This document shows, one piece after another, positions 1 to 7,918 of a DNA stretch of 13,536 nucleotides; the stretch's first letter is position 1; each line of letters begins with the position of its first letter. The position numbers were made by a program, and so were the translations under genes. The notes below the pieces were generated by a model that had not been told where the DNA came from, did no database searches, and saw only the letters and a list, made by a program, of their open reading frames with translations. This DNA comes from Betaproteobacteria bacterium RIFCSPLOWO2_02_FULL_68_150 (lineage in GTDB: Bacteria; Pseudomonadota; Gammaproteobacteria; Burkholderiales; SG8-39), in assembly GCA_001771975.1 (NCBI GenBank), contig MERE01000102.1, positions 1-13,536 on the forward strand. The letters are read 5' to 3'.

Positions 1-256
1 GCAGCAGCGCGATGCCGCCCCAGAGCAGCGTCCACCAGAAGGTGCGGATCTGCCAGCGGAAGTGCGACTCGAGCAGGGTCCCGGCCGCGTGCGAGCGCTT
101 CAGATAATTCAGCACCACCGCGATGATCGAGGGCCAGCCGGTGACGAAGGCGGTGACTACGAACATCGCCGAAGTCAGGCCGGCGAACACGGAGATCGCG
201 TGCAGGGCATAGATCACGTGCGTCCATGCCGTGAGTCCTTCCAGGTCGGTGTCCAC
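1..256 (-). CDS. DUF4870-like small membrane protein, 3' end outside window
   Basis: An open frame starts at a GTG two bases after the ubiD stop and runs off the left edge, giving 85 visible codons. A GGAAGGA purine run inside the ubiD tail could serve as ribosome-binding site. The protein has a hydrophobic segment (about residues 12-45, around HAISVFAGLTSAMFVV), a polar middle with LNYLKRSHAAGTLLESHFRW, and the start of a second membrane segment (WTLLWGGIALL). The 'NYLKR..A.GT..ESHFRWQIRTFW' pattern is what I know from small DUF4870/Tic20-like membrane proteins of betaproteobacteria. No biochemical role is known to me. Its close spacing makes it the last visible gene of the ridA-recG-ubiA-ubiD operon, but nothing here ties it to ubiquinone synthesis. 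Confidence 0.75.
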   Translation of the reverse strand, partial: MDTDLEGLTAWTHVIYALHAISVFAGLTSAMFVVTAFVTGWPSIIAVVLNYLKRSHAAGTLLESHFRWQIRTFWWTLLWGGIALL

Positions 257-258
257 GC

Positions 259-1734
259 TCAAAGCCCAAGGTCCTTCCACAGACCATCGACGCGGCGCTT
301 CACGTCGTCGGACATCGCGATGGCCCTGCCCCAGCGGCGCGCGGTTTCCGCCGGCCACTTGTGGGTTGCATCGATACCCATCTTCGAGCCGAGGCCCGCC
401 ACCGGGCTGGCGAAGTCCAGGTAGTCGATCGGCGTGTTCTCGACCACCAGCGTGTCGCGCGCGGGATCGACGCGCGTGGTGATCGCCCAGACCACCTCTT
501 TCCAGTCGCGCACGTCGATATCGTCGTCGACCACGACGATGAACTTGGTGTACATGAACTGGCGCAGGGTGCTCCAGACGCCGAACATCACGCGCTTGGC
601 ATGCCCGGGGTATTGCTTTTTCAGGCTCACCACCGCCATGCGGTACGAGCAGCCCTCCGGCGGCAGGTAGAAATCGACGATCTCGGGAAACTGCTTCGCC
701 AGCAGGGGCACGAACACTTCGTTGAGCGCGACGCCGAGCATCGCCGGTTCGTCGGGCGGCTTGCCGGTATAGGTGCTGTGATAGATCGGGTCCTTGCGTT
801 GCGTGATGCGATCGATCGTCAACACCGGGAAACTCTCGCTCTCGTTGTAGTAGCCGGTGTGATCGCCGAAGGGCCCCTCGACGGCCAGATCGTCCGGCTG
901 AATCGCGCCCTCCAGCACGATCTCGGCGGCGGCTGGGACGCGCAGGTCATTGCCGATGCATTTCACCAGCTCGGTGCGCGCGCCGCGCAACAGACCGGCA
1001 AACTGGTACTCGCCCAGCGTGTCCGGAACCGGCGTCACCGCGGCGAGGATCGTCGCGGGGTCGGCGCCGAGCGCGACCGCGACCGGAAACGGCGCGCCCG
1101 GATGCGCAATGGCATGATCGCGAAAGTCGAGCGCGCCGCCGCGATGCGCCAGCCAGCGCATGATGACGCGGTTCGGTCCGATCACCTGCTGCCGGTAGAT
1201 GCCGAGGTTCTGTCGCGACTTGAACGGCCCGCGCGTGACCGTCAGACCCCAGCTGATCAAAGGCCCCGCATCCTCCGGCCAGCAGGTTTGCACCGGCAGG
1301 CGCGCCAAGTCGACGTCGCGGCCTGCGCGGACGATCTCCTGGCAGGGTGCCGCGGAAACTTCCTTCGGCGCCATGTCGAGCACCTTGCCCGCAAGCTGCC
1401 GCAGCTCGGGAAGTTTCTCCCAGACCTCGCGCAACCCCCTGGGCGCCTCGGGCTCGCGCAGTGCGGCCAGCAGGCGGCCGATTTCGCGCAGCGACGCCGG
1501 ATTCTCGGCACCCATCGCGAGCGCGACTCGCCGTACCGTGCCGAAAAGATTGGCGAGCACCGGGATCGTGTGCCCCGAGGGGCGCTCGAACAGGAGCGCC
1601 GGACCGCCCGCGCGCAATACGCGATCGCAGATTTCGGTCATCTCGAGGCGCGGCGACACCTCTACGGCGACACGCTTCAACTCCCCCATCGCTTCCAGCC
1701 GCGCGACAAACTCCCGCAGGTCGGCGTATTTCAT
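259..1734 (-). CDS. ubiD: UbiD, 3-polyprenyl-4-hydroxybenzoate decarboxylase
   Basis: This 491-residue protein decarboxylates 3-polyprenyl-4-hydroxybenzoate to the polyprenylphenol in ubiquinone synthesis, using prenylated FMN made by UbiX (not in this window). Length and sequence match the UbiD family throughout: NLGIYRQQV (176-184) and RWLAHRGG (193-200) of the cofactor-binding part, the family signature EGPFGDHTGYY (286-296), and the conserved C-terminal half with GKPPDEP and SKMGIDATHKW. I chose the ATG at 1734 because it begins the family N-terminus (MKYADLREF) and overlaps the ubiA stop as ATGA, which suggests translational coupling. The frame stays open up to 1914, but the extra 60 residues are Arg-rich, lie inside ubiA and do not belong to the family. 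The product follows UbiA's in the pathway. Confidence 0.96.
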   Translation of the reverse strand: MKYADLREFVARLEAMGELKRVAVEVSPRLEMTEICDRVLRAGGPALLFERPSGHTIPVLANLFGTVRRVALAMGAENPASLREIGRLLAALREPEAPRGLREVWEKLPELRQLAGKVLDMAPKEVSAAPCQEIVRAGRDVDLARLPVQTCWPEDAGPLISWGLTVTRGPFKSRQNLGIYRQQVIGPNRVIMRWLAHRGGALDFRDHAIAHPGAPFPVAVALGADPATILAAVTPVPDTLGEYQFAGLLRGARTELVKCIGNDLRVPAAAEIVLEGAIQPDDLAVEGPFGDHTGYYNESESFPVLTIDRITQRKDPIYHSTYTGKPPDEPAMLGVALNEVFVPLLAKQFPEIVDFYLPPEGCSYRMAVVSLKKQYPGHAKRVMFGVWSTLRQFMYTKFIVVVDDDIDVRDWKEVVWAITTRVDPARDTLVVENTPIDYLDFASPVAGLGSKMGIDATHKWPAETARRWGRAIAMSDDVKRRVDGLWKDLGL

Positions 1735-2621
1735 GTCCTCCCCCGAATCCAGTGGAGAAGCACCGGAAACAGGATCCCGGCGAACACTGCGGCGCCGATC
1801 CAGTTGGCCTGCATGAACGCCCTGAAGCAGCCTTCGCGCGTGCGCTCGCGGATCAGCCACCAGTGGCGCGCCGCCAATCCTGCCGCCACCGCCAGTCCGG
1901 CAAAGTACGGCCATCGCAGCCCGAGCGCGATTCCCAGTCCGGCCAGGATGGCGAGCATCGCTGCGTAACTCGCCATCACGGCGCTCACGTCCCAGCGGCC
2001 CAGCGTGATCGCCGAAGTGCGCATCCCCAGCCTGAGATCGTCGTTGCGGTCAACCATCGCGTACTCGGTGTCGTAGGCAAATGCATAGCATACGTTGGCG
2101 GCGAGGAGCACCCAGCACTCCCACGGCAGGCGTCCCTGGATCGCGGCGTACGCCATCGGAATGCCGAAGCCGAACGCGATGCCGAGATAGGCCTGCGGCA
2201 GGGCGAAAAAACGCTTGGTGAAGGGATAGCTCCACGCGATCGCGAGGGCGACGAAGGAAAGCCCGATTGCCAGCGCATCGAGATGGAGCACCAGCACGAA
2301 CGCCGCCGCGGCCAATGCGAAACCCACGCCGAGGGCTTCCGCCGGGCTGATTTCGCCGGCGGCGAGCGGCCGGCGCCTGGTGCGCTCGACGTGAGCATCG
2401 AAATCGCGGTCGGCATAGTCGTTGATGGCGCAGCCCGCCGAGCGCATCAGCACGGTCCCCACGACGAAAATCAGCACGATATCCCAGGGCGGCCGGCCGC
2501 GCGCGGCGAGCCATACCGCCCACAGCGTCGGCCAGAGCAGCAGCAGCGTGCCGATCGGTTTGTCGAGCCGCACCAGCCGCTCGTAGGCGTCAAGGCGGCG
2601 CGCGATGAAGGCGAGATCCAT
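1731..2621 (-). CDS. ubiA: UbiA, 4-hydroxybenzoate polyprenyltransferase
   Basis: This 296-residue integral membrane enzyme attaches the polyprenyl tail to 4-hydroxybenzoate, the committed step of ubiquinone synthesis. Both Asp-rich motifs that hold the Mg-diphosphate of the prenyl donor are present: NDYADRDFD at residues 67-75 (N67, D68, D71, D75) and DTEYAMVDRNDD at 184-195 (D184, D191, D195). Several hydrophobic helices surround them, and the length is normal for the family. The N-terminus (RLVRLDKPIGTLLLLWPTLWA) is the usual UbiA start. The ATG lies 15 bases after the recG stop; I see no clear Shine-Dalgarno there, so initiation may depend on coupling to recG. Its stop overlaps the ubiD start as ATGA. 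Confidence 0.96.
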   Translation of the reverse strand: MDLAFIARRLDAYERLVRLDKPIGTLLLLWPTLWAVWLAARGRPPWDIVLIFVVGTVLMRSAGCAINDYADRDFDAHVERTRRRPLAAGEISPAEALGVGFALAAAAFVLVLHLDALAIGLSFVALAIAWSYPFTKRFFALPQAYLGIAFGFGIPMAYAAIQGRLPWECWVLLAANVCYAFAYDTEYAMVDRNDDLRLGMRTSAITLGRWDVSAVMASYAAMLAILAGLGIALGLRWPYFAGLAVAAGLAARHWWLIRERTREGCFRAFMQANWIGAAVFAGILFPVLLHWIRGRT

Positions 2622-2636
2622 CGGCGCAAGGATATC

Positions 2637-4706
2637 TCACGCGCGCAGCAGTTCCTGCCGGCCCGCAAGCCAGCGCTCGACATGGTCGCGCGCGCTCTGC
2701 GGCCGGTGCTCGAGCAGCCACTCGGCTGCGGCGCGCGCCTGCTCGAGCAGCGCCTCGTCCTGCGCCAGGTCGGCAAAGCGCAGCAGCGGCGCGCCGCTTT
2801 GCCGCTCGCCTAGGTATTCGCCGGGCCCGCGCAGCAGCAGGTCCCGGCGCGCCACTTCAAAACCATCGCTATGCTCGTAAATCACCTTGAGCCGCGCGCG
2901 CGCCGGCTCCGAGAGCGGCGCGGCATACAGCAGGATGCACGCGCTCTCGCGGCCGCCGCGCCCCACCCTGCCGCGCAGCTGATGCAGCTGCGCCAGGCCG
3001 AAACGCTCCGCGTGCTCGATCACCATGAGCGAGGCGTTCGGCACGTCGACACCGACCTCGATCACCGTAGTGGCGACCAGCAACTGGATGCGCCCGCCGG
3101 CAAAGTCGGCCATCGCCGCCGCCTTGTCCTCCGCGGCGAGCCGGCCATGCAGCAGACCCACGCGCAGCCCGCTCAGCTCGGCGCTCAGCGCTGCGTAGGT
3201 TGCGAGCGCGGTGCGCAGGTCGCCCTGCTGCGACTCCTCGATCACCGGGCAGACCCAGTAGGCCTGCTGCCCTTCGGCGCAGGCGGCCCGGATCCGCCGC
3301 AGCACTTCGGCGCGGCGCGCCGCCGATACCAGGCGGGTCTTGATCGGCTGGCGGCCCGGGGGCAGCTCGTCGATCAGCGAGACATCGAGATCGGCGTAGT
3401 AGCTCATCGACAACGTGCGCGGAATCGGGGTCGCGCTCATCATCAACTGGTGCGGCACGATGCGCGCGCCGCCGGTGCGCCGCGCGGCGGCTTTTTTCCT
3501 CAGCGCGAGGCGCTGCTGCACGCCGAAGCGGTGCTGCTCGTCCACCACCGCCAGCCCGAGCCGCGCAAAGCTCACCGCGCCCTGGAACAGGGCATGCGTG
3601 CCAATGGCGACATTCGCCTCGCCCGCGGTGATCGCTGCGCAGGCGGCGCGCTTCGCGGCGCGCGACAGATCGCCATGCAGCCAGGCGATACGCACGCCCA
3701 GCGGCGCGAGCCATTCGCCGAACTTGCGCTGGTGCTGCTCGGCGAGAATCTCGGTCGGCGCCATCACCGCCGCCTGCCAGCCGGCATCGGCCGCGGCGAG
3801 GCAGGCAATCGCGGCAACGATGGTCTTGCCGCTGCCCACGTCGCCTTGCAGCAGGCGTTGCATCGGATGCGGCGCGGCCAGATCGTGCAGGATCTCGCCC
3901 ATGGCACGCGCCTGCGCGCGCGTGAGGCGAAACGGCAGCTTGCCGAGGAAGCGCCGCAGGAGCGGGCCGTTCGCGGACAGCGGCGGCGCGCGCCGCGCGC
4001 GTCGCGCGCGATACGCGAGCCGCATCGAAAGCTGCTGCGCGAGCAATTCGTCGAACTTGATGCGCTGCCAGGCCGGGTGCGAGCGTTGCACGAGCGCTTG
4101 CGTATCGGCGCCCGGCGGGGGCTGATGCAGCAGTTGCACGCTTTCGGCGAAAGCGCTGAGCCGGTAGCGCCGCCGCACCTCCTCGGCGAGCGTGTCCTCG
4201 AGCGGCGCCTCGGCCAGCGCCTGCTGCACCAGGCGGCGCAGCGTCGCCTGGCCCAGGCCGGCGGTGGTCGGATAGACCGGCGTCAGCGCCGCGGCCAGCG
4301 GCTCGCCTTCAGCCGCGGTGCTACAGCGCGGATGAACCATTTCCGCGCCGAACCATCCGGGACGCACTTCGCCGAAAGCGCGCAGCAACAACCCATCGTC
4401 CGCGGCGCGCTGAAACGCCTTGAGCTGACTGCCGTAGAAATTGAAGAACCGCAGCACCAGCGAACGGCGCGGTTCGCCCGGCGACTCGGCGTGCACGACC
4501 AACTGGCGCTTCGGCCGGTACGTCACCTCGGCGCGACGCACGCGCGCCTCGACCAGCACCGGTTGCCCCGCGGGCGCATCCTCGATCGGCGTGAGCCGGG
4601 TTTCGTCCTCGTAGCGCAGCGGCAGATGCAGCACCAGGTCGGCGAGCGAGCGAACGCCGAGCCGGGCGAGCTTGGTTGCGGTCGCGGGTGGAAGCTCGCG
4701 CTTCAA
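2637..4706 (-). CDS. recG: RecG, ATP-dependent DNA helicase
   Basis: This 689-residue helicase remodels stalled forks and branch-migrates Holliday junctions and D-loops. Parts in order: N-terminal helix-hairpin and wedge/OB domain (about 1-150, with LVLRFFNFYGSQ and TPVYPTTAGLGQATLR), then the superfamily 2 motor with Walker A GDVGSGKT (288-295), the DEQH box (389-392), SATPIPRT (424-431), ATTVIEVGVDVPNASLM and motif VI QLRGRVGRGG (577-586), and the C-terminal part with RGPGEYLGERQSG. Length is close to the E. coli protein. The apparent start is TTG, whose last two bases are the first two of the ridA stop (TTGA). This puts recG under coupled translation. No frameshift or lost motif is visible. 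Confidence 0.97.
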   Translation of the reverse strand: MKRELPPATATKLARLGVRSLADLVLHLPLRYEDETRLTPIEDAPAGQPVLVEARVRRAEVTYRPKRQLVVHAESPGEPRRSLVLRFFNFYGSQLKAFQRAADDGLLLRAFGEVRPGWFGAEMVHPRCSTAAEGEPLAAALTPVYPTTAGLGQATLRRLVQQALAEAPLEDTLAEEVRRRYRLSAFAESVQLLHQPPPGADTQALVQRSHPAWQRIKFDELLAQQLSMRLAYRARRARRAPPLSANGPLLRRFLGKLPFRLTRAQARAMGEILHDLAAPHPMQRLLQGDVGSGKTIVAAIACLAAADAGWQAAVMAPTEILAEQHQRKFGEWLAPLGVRIAWLHGDLSRAAKRAACAAITAGEANVAIGTHALFQGAVSFARLGLAVVDEQHRFGVQQRLALRKKAAARRTGGARIVPHQLMMSATPIPRTLSMSYYADLDVSLIDELPPGRQPIKTRLVSAARRAEVLRRIRAACAEGQQAYWVCPVIEESQQGDLRTALATYAALSAELSGLRVGLLHGRLAAEDKAAAMADFAGGRIQLLVATTVIEVGVDVPNASLMVIEHAERFGLAQLHQLRGRVGRGGRESACILLYAAPLSEPARARLKVIYEHSDGFEVARRDLLLRGPGEYLGERQSGAPLLRFADLAQDEALLEQARAAAEWLLEHRPQSARDHVERWLAGRQELLRA

Positions 4707-5080
4707 CCGGAGTGCAGGATCGCGTCGATCTCGACCAGCGCGCCGCGCGGCAGGCTTGCGACGCCCACGGCAGCGCGCGACGGATAGGGCTGCGGCACGT
4801 ACTGCGCCATGATCTCGTTGACCCTGGCGAAATGCGCCAGGTCGGTGAGATAGACCGTCATGCGCACCGCGTGGCCGAGCCCCAGGCCCGCCGCCGTGGC
4901 CACCGCCTGGAGATTGCGGAACACGCGATGGATCTGCGCGTCGATGCCCTCGGCCATCTGCAGGCTCGCCGGATCGAGCCCGATCTGGCCGGAAAGGTAT
5001 ACCGTGTCGCCTGCGCGCACCGCCTGCGTGTAGGTGCCGATCGCTGCCGGCGCGTCCTGGCTCTGGATCACGGTCTTCAT
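4703..5080 (-). CDS. ridA: RidA family enamine/imine deaminase
   Basis: A 125-residue protein of the RidA (YjgF/YER057c/UK114) family, which hydrolyses reactive enamine/imine intermediates released by PLP enzymes such as threonine dehydratase, in the cytoplasm as a trimer. Visible family features are GTYTQAV near the N-terminus, LSGQIGLDP (29-37), NLQAV, and the C-terminal signature with SRAAVGVASLPRGALVEIDA (101-120), including the substrate-carboxylate Arg (R102) and Glu (E117). I chose ATG 5080 because it gives the standard N-terminus and length; a longer frame up to 5242 would run antisense through the neighbouring TPR gene. First gene of the minus-strand operon. The leader just before the ATG is GC-rich with no good ribosome-binding site. 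The gene can be named only at family level, because paralogues are common. Confidence 0.93.
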   Translation of the reverse strand: MKTVIQSQDAPAAIGTYTQAVRAGDTVYLSGQIGLDPASLQMAEGIDAQIHRVFRNLQAVATAAGLGLGHAVRMTVYLTDLAHFARVNEIMAQYVPQPYPSRAAVGVASLPRGALVEIDAILHSG

Positions 5081-5123
5081 GGGGGCCCGGGAGTAGAATT
5101 GCCGCGGCCCTATCTTAGCGGAA
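5081..5123. promoter_or_regulatory. short divergent promoter region, ridA / TPR operon
   Basis: Only 43 bases separate the divergent ATG codons of ridA and the TPR gene, so both promoters must lie here or reach into the coding ends. A TAGAAT (5094-5099, plus) is a fair -10 for rightward transcription, and TAAGAT on the minus strand (5112-5117) is a fair -10 for ridA. Neither has a recognisable -35 at 16-18 bases, so the exact assignments are weak. Confidence 0.35.
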
Positions 5124-5465
5124 ATGGCGAGCGCGCTGATTGCCACCCTCGAGAAGCTGATCGGCACGCCGCGTGATGGCGCGCTGCTGCGCTTTTCGCT
5201 GGGCAACGAATATCTCAAGGCGGGGGACGCCGCGCGCGCCATCGCCGAACTGCGCGCAGCGGTACAGCGCGATCCCGCCTACTCCGCGGCCTGGAAAACC
5301 CTCGGCCGCGCGCTCGCCGATTCGGGCCATGAAAGCGAGGCGCTCGAGGCCTGGTCGCGCGGCATCGAAGCGGCCCGCGGCAAGGGCGATCGGCAGGCGG
5401 AAAAGGAGATGTCGGTGTTCGCGCGCCGGCTGGCGAAGAAGCTGGAAGGCAAGCCGCACGCGTGA
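5124..5465 (+). CDS. small TPR-repeat protein
   Basis: A 113-residue protein made almost entirely of helices with two tetratricopeptide repeats. The first is about residues 19-52 (LGNEYLKAGDAARAIAELRAAVQRDP) and the second about 53-86 (AWKTLGRALADSGHESEALEAWSRGIEAA), followed by a basic C-terminal helix ending RLAKKLEGKPHA. There is no signal peptide or membrane segment, so it should be cytoplasmic and act as a protein-binding adaptor; the partner is unknown. Its TGA overlaps the GTG start of the downstream transporter as GTGA, which couples the two genes. Small TPR proteins of this kind are common in betaproteobacteria and are normally left unnamed. Confidence 0.85.
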   Translation: MASALIATLEKLIGTPRDGALLRFSLGNEYLKAGDAARAIAELRAAVQRDPAYSAAWKTLGRALADSGHESEALEAWSRGIEAARGKGDRQAEKEMSVFARRLAKKLEGKPHA

Positions 5466-7429
5466 GCCTGTACCAGAGCCTGCGCCAGTTCGTCGTCGGC
5501 GCGCCGCTCGATCCGCTGTCGCGCCGCACCCGGCACAGCCTGGCGCTGGTGGCGTTTTTCGCCTGGGTCGGGCTGGGCGCGGACGGCATATCCTCCTCGT
5601 GCTACGGGCCCGAGGAAGCGTTCAAGGCGCTCGGCGAGCATACCCATCTCGGTCTTTACCTCGCGCTCGCGACGGTGGTGACGGTGTTCCTGATCGCGCT
5701 CGCCTACAACCAGGTGATCGAGCTGTTTCCGACCGGCGGCGGCGGCTACCGCGTCGCCTCGCGCCTGATCGGGCCGTACGCGGGCCTGGTCGCGGGCGCC
5801 GCGCTGCTGGTCGATTACGTGCTCACCATCGCGATCTCGGTCGCCGCCGGCGTCGACGCGATGTTCTCGCTGCTGCCGATCGCGTTCCAGAAGTGGAAGC
5901 TCCTCAGCGGGCTCGCGATCGTCGCGGTGCTGCTGCTGCTCAACCTGCGCGGCATGAAAGAGGCGATCAAGGTGCTGCTGCCGGTGTTCCTCGGTTTCAT
6001 CGTCACGCACGCAGTCATGATTGCCTACGGCGTGCTGGCGCACGCGGGAGAATTCGCGCGCATCGTCCCGGCCACCTTCGATGCGACCCGCGAGGCGATT
6101 TCGGTGATGGGATTCGCGCCGATGGCCGCCTTCCTGCTGCTCGCCTACGCGCAGGGCGGCGGCACCTACACCGGGCTGGAAGCGGTGTCGAACAACGTCA
6201 ACGTGCTGGTCGAGCCGCGCGTCAAGACCGGCCAGCTGACCATGCTCTACATGGCCGCATCGCTCGCCTTCACCGCGGGCGGCATCATCCTCGTCTACCT
6301 GCTCTGGGACGCGCGCCCCATCGAGGGACAGACGTTGAACGCGGTAGCGTTCGGCGCGGTGCTGAAGGACATGGGGTTCGACACCCCGCTCGCCAACCAG
6401 GCGGCGCTGCTGGTCGTGCTCGCGCTCGAGGCCGGGCTGCTTTTCGTCGCCGCCAATACCGGTTTTCTGGGCGGCCCGGCAGTGCTCGCCAACATGGCGG
6501 CGGACTCGTGGGTGCCGCACAAGTTCCGCTATCTGTCGACGCGCCTGGTGACCCAGAACGGCATCGTCGTGATGGGGCTCGCCGCGCTCGCCATCCTGCT
6601 CTGGTCGGGGGGCAGCGTGACGCTGCTCGTGGTGCTGTACTCGATCAGCGTGTTCCTCACCTTCGCCATCGCGCTGTTCGGCCTGTGCGCCTACTGGTGG
6701 CGCCGCCGCGGCAGCGCGCGCTGGCTGCGGCGGCTCGCGCTGTCCGGCACCGGTTTCGCCGTCTGCGCCGGGATCCTGACGCTCATTGCCTACGAGCGCT
6801 TCGGCGCGGGCGGCTGGGCGGCGCTGCTGATCATCGGCGCGATCACCGCACTGTGCGTCGCGGTGCGACGCCATTACGATTTCACCAAGACGCAGCTGCA
6901 CAGCATCGACGCGCAGTTCGAAGACGTTCCGTTCGGCTCGGTCGCCGAGCCGCCGAAGCTCGACTACGCCGCCGCCACCGCGGTCTTCCTGGTCGGCTCG
7001 TCGCGCGGCGGCGGCTTGCATGCGCTGCTCTGGGTGCAGCGCATGTTCCCCGGGCATTTCCGCAATTTCGTGTTCATCAATGCACGCGCCGTGGATGCGC
7101 ACAGCTACGGCGGCGCCCAGGACATGGAGGCGATGACCGTAGAGGCGAACGTGGCGCTGCACTACTTCGAGAACTTCTGCCACTCCAACGGCCTGGCGTC
7201 GAAGTCCTACCTGTCCTTCGGCACCGACCCGATCGACGGCTTCGTCGACCTGTGCGCGCGCGTGCGCCAGGACTTCCCGAACTGCATCTTCTTCACCTCG
7301 AAGCTCATCTTCGAGCACGACAACTTCTTCATCCGCCTGCTGCACAACCAGGCGGCGCTGGTGCTGCAGCAGCGACTGCACCTGGCCGACATGCAGATGG
7401 TGATTCTCCCCCTCAAGGTGGAGGTGTGA
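5462..7429 (+). CDS. APC-superfamily transporter, KimA-like (probable K+ importer)
   Basis: A 655-residue membrane protein with about twelve hydrophobic helices (residues 25-470) and a soluble C-terminal domain (about 471-655). Such proteins are usually labelled amino-acid permeases, but the sequence resembles KimA, the proton-coupled potassium importer of Bacillus. The stretches FPTGGGGYRVASR (89-101) and LVDYVLTIAISVAAGVDAM (116-134) are the KimA pattern. Residues D41, Y48, D118, Y119, T122 and S126 have the same spacing as the KimA potassium ligands as I recall them (D36, Y43, D117, Y118, T121, S125). The tail, from AVFLVGSSRGGGLHAL onward, could match KimA's cytoplasmic domain. The start is GTG 5462, overlapping the TPR stop. 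Substrate is inferred: transport family is sure, potassium is likely. Confidence 0.85.
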   Translation: MSLYQSLRQFVVGAPLDPLSRRTRHSLALVAFFAWVGLGADGISSSCYGPEEAFKALGEHTHLGLYLALATVVTVFLIALAYNQVIELFPTGGGGYRVASRLIGPYAGLVAGAALLVDYVLTIAISVAAGVDAMFSLLPIAFQKWKLLSGLAIVAVLLLLNLRGMKEAIKVLLPVFLGFIVTHAVMIAYGVLAHAGEFARIVPATFDATREAISVMGFAPMAAFLLLAYAQGGGTYTGLEAVSNNVNVLVEPRVKTGQLTMLYMAASLAFTAGGIILVYLLWDARPIEGQTLNAVAFGAVLKDMGFDTPLANQAALLVVLALEAGLLFVAANTGFLGGPAVLANMAADSWVPHKFRYLSTRLVTQNGIVVMGLAALAILLWSGGSVTLLVVLYSISVFLTFAIALFGLCAYWWRRRGSARWLRRLALSGTGFAVCAGILTLIAYERFGAGGWAALLIIGAITALCVAVRRHYDFTKTQLHSIDAQFEDVPFGSVAEPPKLDYAAATAVFLVGSSRGGGLHALLWVQRMFPGHFRNFVFINARAVDAHSYGGAQDMEAMTVEANVALHYFENFCHSNGLASKSYLSFGTDPIDGFVDLCARVRQDFPNCIFFTSKLIFEHDNFFIRLLHNQAALVLQQRLHLADMQMVILPLKVEV

Positions 7430-7430
7430 C

Positions 7431-7820
7431 GTGAAGGAACGGCGCAGCCCGGCACCGGCGCTCAACGTGCTCGGCGAGCCGCTTGCCCCCTGCGGCCTCG
7501 ACCCGATGGCCGGGTTCTACCGCGACGGCTGCTGCAACACCGGCTATGACGACACCGGCATCCACGTCATCTGCGCCAGGATGACGCGCGCGTTTCTCGA
7601 ATTTTCACGGCGCCGCGGCAACGATCTTTCAACGCCCGCGCCGGAGACCGGTTTTCCGGGACTCAAGCCCGGCGATCGCTGGTGCCTGTGCGCGGCGCGC
7701 TGGCGCGAAGCGCTCGATGCCGGCGTCGCGCCGCCGGTGGTACTTGCCGCGACGCACGAAGAAGCACTGGCGGTGGTGGCGCTCGCGGATCTCAAGCGCC
7801 ACGCCATCGACATCAGTTGA
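7431..7820 (+). CDS. DUF2237 family protein
   Basis: A 129-residue soluble protein that matches the DUF2237 family along its full length: NVLGEPLAPCGLDPMAGFYR, DGCCNTG (32-38), HVICARMTRAFLEFS, RGNDLSTP (62-69) and GFPGLKPGDRWCLCAARW (74-91). Six cysteines (C21, C34, C35, C48, C85, C87) and the conserved GDRWCLC segment suggest a metal- or substrate-binding site, but no function is known to me for the family. The GTG start lies one base after the transporter stop, and the end of the transporter (GGAGGTG) supplies a ribosome-binding site, so it belongs to the TPR-transporter operon. An ATG-started version would cut into the conserved N-terminus. Confidence 0.9.
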   Translation: MKERRSPAPALNVLGEPLAPCGLDPMAGFYRDGCCNTGYDDTGIHVICARMTRAFLEFSRRRGNDLSTPAPETGFPGLKPGDRWCLCAARWREALDAGVAPPVVLAATHEEALAVVALADLKRHAIDIS

Positions 7821-7824
7821 TCCG

Positions 7825-7890
7825 GTAGGAGCGGCGCCAACCGCCGCGTAGCGCTTGCCACAGCGCAATGGCGCGTTTCGTTTGCGCTAC
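7825..7890. repeat. REP-like palindromes in a convergent intergenic region
   Basis: The 98 bases between the convergent DUF2237 and GYD genes hold a perfect hairpin GCGGCG-CCAAC-CGCCGC (7831-7847), headed by GTAG (7825-7828). A second inverted pair follows directly, GTAGCGC (7848-7854) with GCGCTAC (7884-7890), enclosing GCGC-AATG-GCGC (7863-7874). A GTAG tetranucleotide before a GC-rich palindrome is the hallmark of REP elements, and two in a row resemble a paired REP unit. No T-run follows, so this is not a classic intrinsic terminator, though it may stop transcription from both sides. Confidence 0.4.
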
Positions 7891-7918
7891 CGCCCCCGAC
7901 TCTCAACTCAATTGGAAC

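Noticed and set aside
1735..1914. 60-codon N-terminal extension of ubiD
   Set aside because: Lies inside ubiA, is Arg-rich and absent from UbiD proteins; the ATGA overlap supports the start at 1734.
361..1968. 535-codon open frame on the plus strand
   Set aside because: It is antisense to ubiD and ubiA, is His/Arg/Asp-rich as expected from the complement of GC-rich genes, and resembles no family.
2871..4787. 638-codon open frame on the plus strand
   Set aside because: Antisense to recG, with a low-complexity Arg/Gln/His composition and no recognisable domain.
5279..7465. 728-codon open frame on the minus strand
   Set aside because: Antisense to the KimA-like transporter, whose sequence is clearly real; the composition of this frame is typical of a shadow.
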